Origin: Actinomycetota bacterium
GTDB taxonomy: Bacteria > Actinomycetota > Actinomycetes > S36-B12 > UBA5976
Length of the DNA stretch: 19,145 bases
Direction: 5' to 3'
Assembly (NCBI GenBank): GCA_947486505.1
Contig: CANKTT010000015.1
Location: 1-19,145 of the forward strand
Under the pieces are notes generated by a model, which did no database searches, was not told the DNA's origin, and worked only from the letters and a program-made list of their open reading frames with translations. Within the stretch, counting starts at the first letter, position 1. The number at the start of each line of letters is the position of its first letter. Made by a program: the position numbers and the translations under genes. Positions 8,541 through 16,639 of the stretch are shown here, in pieces.

Positions 8541-9308
8541 ATGAGCGAAGAGTTAGGCGAAAAGCCAGTAACTGGAACGCAGTCCATTGACCGCGCCTGC
8601 GACCTCTTAATCCGGGTAATGAGTTCCGAAGACCCGCAAACCTTAAGTGAATTAGTCTCAGCAACCGGCCTAGCCAAAGGCACGACTTCGCGAATCCTCA
8701 GCGCCTTGGAACGAAGCGGACTCCTCGCCCGAAGCTCGGTAGGTGGATTTGAAACCGGGCCAGTTTTGAATCAATTTGCGGTTCGGGGCGGTGCCTACAC
8801 TGCAATAATCGGCTCGCTCACCCCTGCAATGGAGCGAATTGCTGACATAACTCACGAAACGGTCAGCCTTGCGGTAACCGGACATAACGGAATAGACAAC
8901 ATTGCCCAGGTCGAAGGCTCCTACTTATTAGGCAGCCGAAACTGGGTTGGCGAAAGTGTGCCAGCGCATTGTTCAGCAGCCGGAAAGGTTCTGATTGCTT
9001 TTGGTGGTGCCACGGTGCCAAGCACTCTTGCGCCACGAACCACAGAAACCATTACGGATTTTGCGACCTTGGATCAACATATCCGTAAGGCGCGCGAAGT
9101 TGGATACGCCGTTATCCGAAATGAACTCGAACAAGGACTGATCGCAGTTGCAATCCCAGTTTTGGGTGCAAATGGCAAAGCAATTGCGGCTTTGTCGGTG
9201 AGCGGTCCGGCTGAGAGAATAACCCCCGGCGATGAACTGCACATTGCACAGTTAATGCGACGTGAATTAAACCAAGTGCAAGGCTTACAACAAGAAGGAG
9301 CGGCATGA
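8541..9308 (+). CDS. IclR-family transcriptional regulator (second copy)
   Basis: This is a 255-residue IclR-type protein. The N-terminal helix-turn-helix includes TLSELVSATGLAKGTTSRIL (34-53), and the C-terminal ligand-binding domain carries SVPAHCSAAGKVLIAF and a VSGPAERI segment near the end. It shares these effector-domain signatures with the regulator at 4432-5211 but is clearly diverged, so the two are not recent duplicates. It is the first gene of the rightward operon; its stop overlaps the corrinoid gene start as ATGA, so regulator and corrinoid protein should be translated together. A very strong purine-rich ribosome binding site, GGGGGAGG (8529-8536), lies four bases before the ATG. 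The palindrome at 8458-8483 upstream is its likely operator. The inducer is unknown; betaine, dimethylglycine or a one-carbon intermediate are reasonable candidates. Confidence 0.9.
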   Translation: MSEELGEKPVTGTQSIDRACDLLIRVMSSEDPQTLSELVSATGLAKGTTSRILSALERSGLLARSSVGGFETGPVLNQFAVRGGAYTAIIGSLTPAMERIADITHETVSLAVTGHNGIDNIAQVEGSYLLGSRNWVGESVPAHCSAAGKVLIAFGGATVPSTLAPRTTETITDFATLDQHIRKAREVGYAVIRNELEQGLIAVAIPVLGANGKAIAALSVSGPAERITPGDELHIAQLMRRELNQVQGLQQEGAA

Positions 9309-9961
9309 CACCCGACGAAATCCTAAAGGAAATGTACGAACGCACTATGGAAGGCAACGCGCCTCGCGTGCTTGAACTTACCCATATGGGACTTGATTCA
9401 GGTCTAACTCCTGACTCAATTCTGTTTGATGCATTGATCCCGTCTCTAGAAGAAGTTGGCGCCAGGTTCGAACGTGGCGATTACTTTGTTCCAGAGATGT
9501 TGATTGCTGGCCGCGCAATGAGTGGCGCATTAGACGTGCTGCGTCCGTTACTTGCAGACACTGGCGCCGAGACTGTTGGCACATTCCTAATGGGAACCGT
9601 CAAGGGCGACGTTCACGACATTGGCAAGAACCTTGTCAACATCATGCTTGAAGGTGCTGGCTTCCAAGTTATTGACATCGGCGTTCAGTGCGCACCGGAA
9701 AAATTTATTGATGCAATTAAGGAACATCAACCAGACGTGGTAGGTATGTCTGCATTCCTAACAACAACAATGCCTATGTTCAAGGTAAACATCCACGAAA
9801 TTACCAAGGCTGGTATGCGCGATGACGTAATCATCATGGTTGGCGGAGCTCCTGTCACTCAGGAATACGCCGACGTGGTTGGCGCCGATGGTTATGCCGC
9901 AGATGCTTCAACAGCAGTGCGTAAAGCTAAGGAACTCATCGCAGTTAAGCGCGGAAAGTAA
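9305..9961 (+). CDS. mtgC: Methyltransferase corrinoid (B12-binding) protein, MtgC/MttC type
   Basis: This is a 218-residue methyl carrier. The N-terminal helical cap domain (about 1-90) is followed by a Rossmann-type B12-binding domain. The DxHxxG motif is present as GDVHDIGKN, with Asp102, the cobalt-coordinating His104 and Gly107. A serine-containing segment (SAFL, 149-152) and a glycine pair (VGGAP, 179-183) complete the nucleotide-loop pocket. It should receive a methyl group from MtgB on Co(I) and pass it from Co(III)-CH3 to tetrahydrofolate through the methyltransferase at 11308. The cognate MtgB gene is on the opposite strand across the divergent promoter region. The ATG overlaps the iclR stop and has AGAAGGAG at 9293-9300, spacing 4. 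Dimethylamine or trimethylamine corrinoid proteins are close relatives, so the mtgC name rests on context. Confidence 0.92.
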   Translation: MTPDEILKEMYERTMEGNAPRVLELTHMGLDSGLTPDSILFDALIPSLEEVGARFERGDYFVPEMLIAGRAMSGALDVLRPLLADTGAETVGTFLMGTVKGDVHDIGKNLVNIMLEGAGFQVIDIGVQCAPEKFIDAIKEHQPDVVGMSAFLTTTMPMFKVNIHEITKAGMRDDVIIMVGGAPVTQEYADVVGADGYAADASTAVRKAKELIAVKRGK

Positions 9962-9969
9962 ACCCAAAC

Positions 9970-10368
9970 ATGACAACCTTCATCGCAACTATCGAACACG
10001 TAGTCAAGGGTCCCGTTTGGGGATGCCAAGACTGTGGCCAATGTGTTTTGCATTCAACCGGCATGACTTGCCCAATGAATTGTCCAAAGACTCTGCGCAA
10101 TGGCCCATGTGGTGGCGTGCGCGAAAACGGTCATTGCGAAGTTAAGCCTGAAATGAAATGTGTCTGGCTAAAGGCCTACGACCGCACGCAAGACTGGCCG
10201 TTGCCTTCATCTTGGAAGGACGAATACAACCATTTACGTCCGCCGGTTGATAACCGACTAAAGGGAACTTCATCCTGGAAGAACTTCTTTACTAAGCGGG
10301 ATCGCTGGACTCCAACTGGCTGGAAGAACACAACAGATGAAGTAGTTGAGCAAGGAGTTGGTCATTAA
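9970..10368 (+). CDS. metV: Small cysteine-rich MetV-like protein (MTHFR C-terminal, zinc/Fe-S type)
   Basis: This 132-residue protein has eight cysteines in its first half: Cys19, 22, 25, 34, 38, 47, 56 and 64. The CxxCxxC cluster, the TCPMNCPK segment and GPCGGV resemble the MetV / methylene-THF-reductase C-terminal family found in acetogens and related bacteria. In those organisms MetV forms a complex with MetF and binds metal, probably to pass electrons to or from the flavin enzyme. It lies 8 bp after the corrinoid gene and overlaps metF through TAATG, as expected for a partner subunit. The C-terminal half is rich in Trp, Lys and Asp and has no recognisable motif. The ribosome binding site is weak, which suggests re-initiation after the upstream gene. 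The metal and the electron partner cannot be read from sequence. Confidence 0.8.
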   Translation: MTTFIATIEHVVKGPVWGCQDCGQCVLHSTGMTCPMNCPKTLRNGPCGGVRENGHCEVKPEMKCVWLKAYDRTQDWPLPSSWKDEYNHLRPPVDNRLKGTSSWKNFFTKRDRWTPTGWKNTTDEVVEQGVGH

Positions 10369-11324
10369 TGTCAACACTTGAGCACAAGTTACTTAATACA
10401 ACTGAAACTGTATTTACAGCCGAGTTCCACACACTTGATGGAAACGGTTTTGAAAAAGCAAAAAAGTATGCTGACCGTTTCCGTGGTTGGTTTGATGGCG
10501 TAAATGCAACAGATAACACTGCTGCCCATGCTCACGTTTCAAACGTTGCGTCTGCAATCGCAATGAAGCAGCTTGGGCTAGAACCAATTTTGCAAGTTGT
10601 TTGTCGTGACAAGAATCGGTTAGCGCAACAAGCCGACATCATGGGCGCTTCAATGTTTGGCGTCGAAAACTTTGTTGCACTTACTGGTGATGACGTAACT
10701 GCTGGCGATGAAACTGAAGCTCGTCGAGTGTTTGATTTAGATGGACCACAACTTGTTCGCTTAATGAGCACTATCAAGCGTGGCGAATACATGTCTGGTC
10801 GAAAGATCGATCCAGCGCCACACATGTTTATTGGCGCGGTAGAAAATCCTGGTGCCCCGCCGTTTGAATACCGGGTCCAGCGAGTTGCGAAGAAGTATGC
10901 AGCTGGCGCAAAGTTCTTACAGCTTCAGATTTGCTACCACCAAGATCGCCTAGAAAAGTTCTGTGCAGGCGTGCGCGATGCGGGCTTAGCTGGAAAAATC
11001 GCGATCATTCCGACCATTGTTCTTGTTAAAGGTGCACGCCCACTTAACTTTATGCATAACAGCGTCCCTGGTATCGATGTTCCAGCTGATCAAATTGCTC
11101 GTGTAGAAAAGGCAGCTGACCCATCCGAAGAGGCCTACCTGCAGACTCTTGAGTTTGCCCAGCACGCATTGGCGCAGCCAGCAGTGCGCGGTTTGCACGT
11201 TACTGACTTTAGAAATGATGACACTTTAGAGCGACTAATGACAGATCTCGGCAGAGTTCGCGAGATAACAACCAATAACGGAACAACAAACGAAGTAAAG
11301 GACGACCATGCATACAGTGCTTAG
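10368..11324 (+). CDS. metF: Methylenetetrahydrofolate reductase, MetF-type catalytic subunit
   Basis: This 318-residue protein is a single-domain MTHFR-family TIM barrel. Supporting segments are the early TAEFHTLDG stretch with the active-site-like Glu, the ALTGDD region, the FIGAVENPGAPP region and the FLQLQICY strand. The enzyme uses a flavin to interconvert 5-methyl-THF and 5,10-methylene-THF. In this operon it most likely works in the oxidative direction, taking methyl-THF made by the methyltransferase downstream. Classical NADH-linked MetF enzymes lack a MetV partner, so the adjacent MetV suggests a different electron acceptor. The ATG overlaps the metV stop (TAATG) and has AAGGAG just upstream inside metV. 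The stop lies 17 bp inside the next gene. Sequence divergence from E. coli MetF is considerable, but the family is clear. Confidence 0.88.
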   Translation: MSTLEHKLLNTTETVFTAEFHTLDGNGFEKAKKYADRFRGWFDGVNATDNTAAHAHVSNVASAIAMKQLGLEPILQVVCRDKNRLAQQADIMGASMFGVENFVALTGDDVTAGDETEARRVFDLDGPQLVRLMSTIKRGEYMSGRKIDPAPHMFIGAVENPGAPPFEYRVQRVAKKYAAGAKFLQLQICYHQDRLEKFCAGVRDAGLAGKIAIIPTIVLVKGARPLNFMHNSVPGIDVPADQIARVEKAADPSEEAYLQTLEFAQHALAQPAVRGLHVTDFRNDDTLERLMTDLGRVREITTNNGTTNEVKDDHAYSA

Positions 11325-12159
11325 CTCAGCCACGAAGACCGTCACGATTGGTCACGACCTGCCGTTTGTGATCATTGGTGAACGCCTGAATCCAACTGGC
11401 CGCAAACTATTCCAAGAAAAACTTCGCGCTGACGATCTGTCAACTATCAACATCGACGTAGCTGACCAAGTTGCTGGCGGTTGCGACATGCTCGATGTAA
11501 ACATGGGCGTTCCACTAACTGATGAACCAGCACTATTGGCTCGAGCCATAAAGTTGGTCCAGTCTCTAACCGATCTGCCGATCTGCATTGACTCATCAGT
11601 AATCGAAGCACTTGATGCCGGTTTAGCAGTTTATGAAGGTAAAGCGCTTGTTAACTCAATGACTGGCGAAGACGAAAGAATGGATATTATCCTTCCGCTA
11701 GTCAAGAAGTACGATGCTGCAATTCTGGCCCTGCCAAATGATGAAATTGAAATTCCAATGCTTGCTAAGGATCGAATGGTAATCGTTGAAAAAATCGTTC
11801 GCCGCGTAGAAAAAGAAGGCATTTCACTTGAAAACCTTTTGATCGATCCATTGGCTATGCCAGTAGGTGCTGATCCAGAAAATGCCAAGAACACTCTTGA
11901 AACGATCTACTTGATTAAAGAGAAGTACGGTCTAAACATGTCAATTGGTGCATCCAATGTTTCATTTGGTTTACCAAACCGTCATGCCTTGAACGCAGCC
12001 TTCATGCCGATGGCTATGTCAATGGGTCTTACCTCGGCAATCATGGATGGTCGCACCCCAAAAGTTGTTCAGGCAGTGCGCGCAGCTGATCTACTTCTTG
12101 GACTAGACCAGTGGGGCGCAAACTGGATCACCAGTTTCCGCGCAGCCAAAGAAGCTTAA
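11308..12159 (+). CDS. mtgA: 5-methyltetrahydrofolate:corrinoid methyltransferase (MtgA/AcsE type, pterin-binding domain)
   Basis: This 283-residue protein has the pterin-binding TIM barrel of the dihydropteroate-synthase/methyltransferase superfamily. Diagnostic pieces are IIGERLNPTGRK (22-33), DVNMG (63-67), CIDSS (93-97), NSMTGE (116-121), IDPLAMPVG (179-187) and GASNVSFGLPNR (214-225). The Asn217 in the last motif corresponds to the Asn that contacts the folate in AcsE-type enzymes. Its likely job is to move the methyl group from methyl-corrinoid MtgC onto THF. It has the size of MtgA and AcsE, not of full-length methionine synthase (MetH). The ATG at 11308 lies 17 bp inside metF and has AAAGGA at 11297-11302. 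The enzyme is reversible; oxidation is inferred from the neighbouring formate dehydrogenase. Confidence 0.92.
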   Translation: MHTVLSSATKTVTIGHDLPFVIIGERLNPTGRKLFQEKLRADDLSTINIDVADQVAGGCDMLDVNMGVPLTDEPALLARAIKLVQSLTDLPICIDSSVIEALDAGLAVYEGKALVNSMTGEDERMDIILPLVKKYDAAILALPNDEIEIPMLAKDRMVIVEKIVRRVEKEGISLENLLIDPLAMPVGADPENAKNTLETIYLIKEKYGLNMSIGASNVSFGLPNRHALNAAFMPMAMSMGLTSAIMDGRTPKVVQAVRAADLLLGLDQWGANWITSFRAAKEA

Positions 12160-12185
12160 TTTCTAACCTAGGCGAGAGATACAAC

Positions 12186-14054
12186 GTGACAATCGAAGAC
12201 ACCTCAAAGACTGACACCACAGTTAGTGGGCTTGGTCGCGTTCAATTGCAGTTCACACCAAGTGGAACTGATGTTCGCGTTCCTCCTGGTGTCACTGTCT
12301 TTGACGCAGCGTCCTGGAATGGCTTAGCGATTGACTCAACTTGCGGCGGTCATGGAACTTGCAAGAAGTGCAAGATCCAAGTCATCGAAGGTGAAGTTCC
12401 GGTTTCTCGATTAGACATTAGAGCATTCAGTCCAGAGCAACTAGAAGACGGTTGGCGTTTGGCTTGCGTGGCAAGAGCTAATGGAAATTTAAAAGTTGAT
12501 GTTCCGCCGCTTTCAACTCGTCCAAAGGCTGCGACTGTTGGTGTTGGTCGCCAGGTTATTTTGCGCCCAGCTGTTCAAAAGCGTTATGTGGAACTGGTTG
12601 AACCAACTCTTCACGATCAGCGGCCAGACATTGACCGATTACGCGATGCCATGGATGACTTGGAATTTGAAGCCGACTTAGCAGTACTAAAAACGCTTCC
12701 AACTGTGCTCCGAAAGAACGATTTCAAGGTTACTGCGGTAGTTGTAAACGAAGCTTTGATTGCTGTCGAACCAGGGGATACCTCGGCGCAAAATTACGCG
12801 ATAGGTATCGACCTTGGAACAACTACAGTCGTAGCAACTTTGCTAGACCTGGTAACTGGAACTCCGATGGCAGTTAAGTCAATGCTGAACAAGCAGCAGC
12901 CGTTTGGCGCCGACGTGATCTCGCGAATCTCGGCAACCATGATGGACCCACTAGCAGCAGGCTTGATGCAAACTGCTGGTCTAGCCACATTGAATGAATT
13001 GATTGCTGAAGTTTGCACTGAAGCTGAAGTATCCGCTGATCAGGTTTATGAGATTGCTATTGCTGGCAATGCAACCATGGTAGAAATTTTGCTTGGGGTG
13101 GATCCAGAGCCAGTTGGCGTCGCACCATTCATTACAGCTGCCCAAAAGTGGCCGATCTTTACCGCTGCTGAAATCGGCATCGAACTTTTGCCTTCTGCGC
13201 GAGTTTTCTTATTTCCAGCCTTTGGGGCATACGTCGGTGGCGACATCGTTGCCGGCGTCCTAGCTACTGGAATGGATCGCGATAAGCGCGTACGACTACT
13301 TATTGACGTAGGCACTAACTGCGAAATCGTGCTTTCTAACGGTGATCAAATCCTCACAACAGCAGCTCCAGCGGGTCCGGCATTTGAGGCAGCATCGATA
13401 GCCTGTGGAATGCGTGCAGCCGATGGCGCGATTGAAGTCGTTCAGGTTACGGATGAAGGAATCAAGCTTGGCGTAATTGGCGACGCGGTTCCAGTTGGAA
13501 TTTGTGGCTCTGGCTTGGTAGACGCCGTTTATGTACTCCATAAAGCAAAGTTGATTGATGATTCAGGCCGATTCGTTACGGATGAGGTTGCGTTAGAAAT
13601 TGCGCCTCATTTGGCTGCAAGACTATTGACGCGCGAAGCTGGCGATCGAATTTTCGTACTGCATTGGGATGGCGATGAGCCAACCGTTTACTTATCACAG
13701 CGCGATGTCCGTGAACTACAGTTTGCAAAGGCTTCCATTGCCACAGGTTGGCGCTTACTGCTTGAAGAAGTTGGCCTAGTAGATGATGACGTGCAGCAAG
13801 TTTTGTTGGCTGGCTCATTTGGCTCTTACTTGTCACCTGCCTCTGCAATTGGTATTGGTTTAGTACCTAAGCTCCCTGTGATGCGCATAGTAAGCGCTGG
13901 AAACGTTGCTGGCGAAGGTGCAAAGATGGTCCTGCTTTCAAGTACAGAGCGAAGTGGTGCAACCACCCTGCTTGATGAAGTGGATTATGTAGAACTCTCG
14001 GACCGTCCAGATTTCAACGATAAGTTTTTCTTGGAGTTGGCACTTCCATCATGA
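12186..14054 (+). CDS. Reductive activator of corrinoid proteins (RACo-type ferredoxin-ASKHA ATPase)
   Basis: This 622-residue protein starts with a plant-type [2Fe-2S] domain with ligands at Cys53, Cys59, Cys62 (CGGHGTCKKC) and Cys94. A linker follows, then an actin-like ATPase domain with phosphate loops IGIDLGTTTV (206-215) and IDVGTNCEIVL (373-383). It also has GPAFEAASIACGM (397-409) and a C-terminal LLAGSFGSYL segment. RACo proteins use ATP to reduce Co(II) corrinoid back to Co(I) after accidental oxidation. Its presence supports a working corrinoid methyltransferase system rather than decayed genes. The GTG at 12186 is the only conventional start between the upstream stop and the Fe-S domain. 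A longer in-frame extension to an ATG at 12111 would overlap mtgA by 49 bp and is unlikely. The stop overlaps the next gene as ATGA. The source of electrons is unknown. Confidence 0.92.
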   Translation: MTIEDTSKTDTTVSGLGRVQLQFTPSGTDVRVPPGVTVFDAASWNGLAIDSTCGGHGTCKKCKIQVIEGEVPVSRLDIRAFSPEQLEDGWRLACVARANGNLKVDVPPLSTRPKAATVGVGRQVILRPAVQKRYVELVEPTLHDQRPDIDRLRDAMDDLEFEADLAVLKTLPTVLRKNDFKVTAVVVNEALIAVEPGDTSAQNYAIGIDLGTTTVVATLLDLVTGTPMAVKSMLNKQQPFGADVISRISATMMDPLAAGLMQTAGLATLNELIAEVCTEAEVSADQVYEIAIAGNATMVEILLGVDPEPVGVAPFITAAQKWPIFTAAEIGIELLPSARVFLFPAFGAYVGGDIVAGVLATGMDRDKRVRLLIDVGTNCEIVLSNGDQILTTAAPAGPAFEAASIACGMRAADGAIEVVQVTDEGIKLGVIGDAVPVGICGSGLVDAVYVLHKAKLIDDSGRFVTDEVALEIAPHLAARLLTREAGDRIFVLHWDGDEPTVYLSQRDVRELQFAKASIATGWRLLLEEVGLVDDDVQQVLLAGSFGSYLSPASAIGIGLVPKLPVMRIVSAGNVAGEGAKMVLLSSTERSGATTLLDEVDYVELSDRPDFNDKFFLELALPS

Positions 14055-14644
14055 GCATTGCAGTTATAGCGTGCGGCGCACTTGCAGCCCATGTGCATGA
14101 GATTGCTGATCGACGAAATCTGACATTACGAATTGAGCCGATTAATCCACTGCTTCACAATCGGCCAGAAGGCATTGCCCCAGAAGTTGAAAAAATGATT
14201 CTGGAATTGCAGCCAACACACGATCAGGTTGCAATTGCCTACGCTGACTGCGGTACCTATGGCGCAATTGATGCGCTTTGCGACAAGTATCAGGTTTCTC
14301 GCTTGTCCGGGGACCATTGCTATGACGTCTTTGCAACTGCCGAAAAAATGAAGGCTGAGTTCGAAGCGGTACCTGGGACATATGTGTTCACTGATTACCT
14401 GGTTAAAAGTTTCCGCCGCAGCGTTATGACCGAAATGGGTCTGGATCGCTATCCAGAGTTACGTGATGACTACTTCCACTCCTACAAACGCGTTTTGTGG
14501 CTGGCCCAACATCAAACCCCTGAACTTGAAGCAGCAGCAAAAGATGCTGCTGACTTGATTGGCTTGCCACTTGAAATTATTCAGGTTGGCGATGTCCACC
14601 TTGAAGAACAACTAATGGAACTAATTGGAGTAACAAGTGAGTAA
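14051..14644 (+). CDS. DUF1638-family protein associated with corrinoid methyltransferase clusters
   Basis: This 197-residue soluble protein resembles the DUF1638 family, which is often found beside MttB-type methyltransferases and RACo. No enzymatic function is established for it as far as I know. Conserved-looking features are an early Cys8 in IACGAL, the segment AYADCGTYGAID with Cys67, Cys77, and DHCYD with Cys90. The spaced cysteines and His35 could bind a metal or an Fe-S cluster, but this is only an inference. It has no signal peptide or membrane segment. It starts inside the RACo stop and ends overlapping the fdsG start by 8 bp, so it is translated together with both. A role in corrinoid maturation, repair or loading is the simplest reading of its position. 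Confidence 0.75.
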   Translation: MSIAVIACGALAAHVHEIADRRNLTLRIEPINPLLHNRPEGIAPEVEKMILELQPTHDQVAIAYADCGTYGAIDALCDKYQVSRLSGDHCYDVFATAEKMKAEFEAVPGTYVFTDYLVKSFRRSVMTEMGLDRYPELRDDYFHSYKRVLWLAQHQTPELEAAAKDAADLIGLPLEIIQVGDVHLEEQLMELIGVTSE

Positions 14645-15098
14645 TTACTCGGAAGAAAGCATCCTCAACTTTTTGGGACCCTACAAGGGGGATGGGTCAA
14701 CCATTTTGCGCTCCTTGCAGGTAGTTCAGGAGTTGCTCGGATATGTTCCAGATAGTGCGCTGGACATTATCGCCAAGAATTCCAACGTCTCCCGCGCTGA
14801 GGTTTATGGCGTATTTACGTTTTACAGTGACTTCCGATCAACACCGCCAGCAAAAGTAGTTGTAAAAGTTTGCGTAGCGGAGGCGTGCCAAGCCTCCGGT
14901 AATGCCAGCCTGATCAGTGAGCTTCATGATAAGGGCTATGACATCCACAAGGGAAACATCAAGGATGACGTCCAAATGGAACAAACATTTTGCCTTGGTA
15001 ATTGTGCGCTAGGCCCGGCAGCGATGGTCAATGGCGCTCCAATTGGCCGAGCGACTTGCGAAAAAATCTTTGCTGCAACTTCGGCGGTGAACGCATGA
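14637..15098 (+). CDS. fdsG: NAD-dependent formate dehydrogenase gamma subunit (NuoE-like)
   Basis: This 153-residue thioredoxin-fold [2Fe-2S] protein belongs to the NuoE/FdsG/HoxE family. Cluster ligands are Cys79 and Cys84 (CVAEAC) and Cys119 and Cys123 (CLGNC). The helical N-terminus includes LRSLQVVQELLGYVP and the VYGVFTFYSDF segment. It should accept electrons between the flavin subunit FdsB and the rest of the soluble formate dehydrogenase. The GTG start at 14637 is supported by GGAG eight bases upstream and overlaps the previous stop by 8 bp. The stop overlaps the fdsB start as ATGA. The order gamma-beta-alpha is the classical fds order. A complex I gene cluster is excluded because no other nuo gene follows and the alpha subunit is a molybdoenzyme. 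Confidence 0.92.
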   Translation: MSNYSEESILNFLGPYKGDGSTILRSLQVVQELLGYVPDSALDIIAKNSNVSRAEVYGVFTFYSDFRSTPPAKVVVKVCVAEACQASGNASLISELHDKGYDIHKGNIKDDVQMEQTFCLGNCALGPAAMVNGAPIGRATCEKIFAATSAVNA

Positions 15099-16639
15099 CA
15101 AAAGTTTTCGTCCCTATGGACTCGGCGGCGCTATCAATGGGTGCTAATGAAGTTGCGCTGGCGATTTCTGCTCACGCCGCCAAAGCTGGTCTTGATATAA
15201 CGGTTGTGCGAAATGGATCACGCGGCATGCTTTGGCTGGAACCGTTAGTAGAGGTTGAAACACCAGCAGGTCGAGTTGGTTACGCAAACGTTTCTGCTGA
15301 TCAAATCCCAGAACTAATTTCTTCGGGATTACTATCTGGCGCATCACATGAGTCATGCTTAGGACTGGTTGAAGAGCTGGATTTCCTCAAGAACCAAACC
15401 CGAATCACATTCGCTCGAGTTGGCATAACGGATCCACTTTCGTTAGTCGACTATGAAGCTAATGGTGGCCTCAAAGGTTTACGCAACGCGATAGCCATGA
15501 CCCCGGGAAAAATCGTGACCGAAGTTACCGAGTCCGGGTTAAGAGGCCGCGGTGGGGCTGGTTTCCCAGCGGGCATCAAATGGAACACGGTTCTAAATAC
15601 TGAATCTGATCAGAAATACATCTGCTGTAACGCCGATGAAGGTGACAGTGGAACCTTTGCTGATCGAATGTTGATGGAAGGCGACCCATTCACGCTAATC
15701 GAAGGCATGATCATTGCCGGTATCGCAGTAGGCGCAACTGAAGGCTTGATTTACGTCAGGTCTGAATACCCACATGCAATTGATGTTTTAAATCAAGCAA
15801 TCGCAATAGCGAATGAAAACAAAGTGCTTGGCACCTCTGTTCTAGGTTCTGGACTTGAATTCAACCTTGAAGTGCGAATTGGTGCCGGCAGTTATGTTTG
15901 CGGCGAAGAAACTGCAATGTTGGAAAGCCTAGAAGGTAAGCGGGGCATGGTTCGCGCTAAGCCTCCGATTCCTGCGCTTGTTGGATTGTTTGGTAAACCA
16001 ACAGTTATCAACAACGTAATGACACTCGCGGCGGTACCAATGATTTTGGCTGAAGGTGCATCTTCTTATCAATCCTTTGGCATGGATCGCTCCCGTGGCA
16101 CCCAAGTTTTCCAACTTGCTGGAAACATTTTGCGTGGCGGGATCGTTGAACTTCCATTTGGAATCACACTTGGTGATCTAGTCAATACTGTCGGCGGCGG
16201 AACTCATAGCGGTCGCCCAATTAAGACGGTCCAAATCGGTGGACCACTTGGCGCCTACCTTGGGACTGAATCATGGGATGTGCCAATGGGCTATGAATCC
16301 TTGGCTGAAGTCGGCGGCATGCTTGGCCACGGTGGTGTCGTGGTTTTCGATGACACTGCGAATATGGCTAAGCAAGCACGCTTTGCAATGGAGTTTTGCG
16401 CCGAAGAATCTTGTGGCAAGTGCACACCATGTCGAATCGGATCAACCCGTGGCGTTGAAGTTATTGATCGCATTGTCGCTGGCGAAGATCAAGCAAAAAA
16501 CCTTGAATTACTTGAGGACTTATGTGAAGTTATGACAGATGGTTCACTATGTGCAATGGGTGGACTGACACCACTGCCAGTTCGAAGCGCACTCAAGTTA
16601 TTTCCCGCTGATTTTGGTATAAAGGTAGAGGTGAAGTGA
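15095..16639 (+). CDS. fdsB: NAD-dependent formate dehydrogenase beta subunit (NuoF-like, FMN and NAD binding)
   Basis: This 514-residue diaphorase subunit contains the FMN loop GLRGRGGAGFPAGIKW (148-163) and the NAD-binding GAGSYVCGEETAMLESLEGKRG region (263-284). [4Fe-4S] ligands are Cys440, Cys443 and Cys446 (CGKCTPC) and Cys486. An N-terminal region of about 110 residues precedes the NuoF core and looks like the degenerate thioredoxin-like domain typical of FdsB, without a cluster-binding cysteine set. The subunit transfers electrons from formate oxidation to NAD+. The ATG at 15095 overlaps the fdsG stop (ATGA); a longer frame from 15002 would run deep into fdsG and is rejected. The stop overlaps the fdsA ATG (TGATG). 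Confidence 0.94.
   Translation: MTKVFVPMDSAALSMGANEVALAISAHAAKAGLDITVVRNGSRGMLWLEPLVEVETPAGRVGYANVSADQIPELISSGLLSGASHESCLGLVEELDFLKNQTRITFARVGITDPLSLVDYEANGGLKGLRNAIAMTPGKIVTEVTESGLRGRGGAGFPAGIKWNTVLNTESDQKYICCNADEGDSGTFADRMLMEGDPFTLIEGMIIAGIAVGATEGLIYVRSEYPHAIDVLNQAIAIANENKVLGTSVLGSGLEFNLEVRIGAGSYVCGEETAMLESLEGKRGMVRAKPPIPALVGLFGKPTVINNVMTLAAVPMILAEGASSYQSFGMDRSRGTQVFQLAGNILRGGIVELPFGITLGDLVNTVGGGTHSGRPIKTVQIGGPLGAYLGTESWDVPMGYESLAEVGGMLGHGGVVVFDDTANMAKQARFAMEFCAEESCGKCTPCRIGSTRGVEVIDRIVAGEDQAKNLELLEDLCEVMTDGSLCAMGGLTPLPVRSALKLFPADFGIKVEVK

Noticed and set aside
12111..12185. N-terminal extension of the RACo-type protein to the ATG at 12111
   Set aside because: It would overlap mtgA by 49 bp and adds 25 residues without family resemblance; GTG at 12186 fits better.
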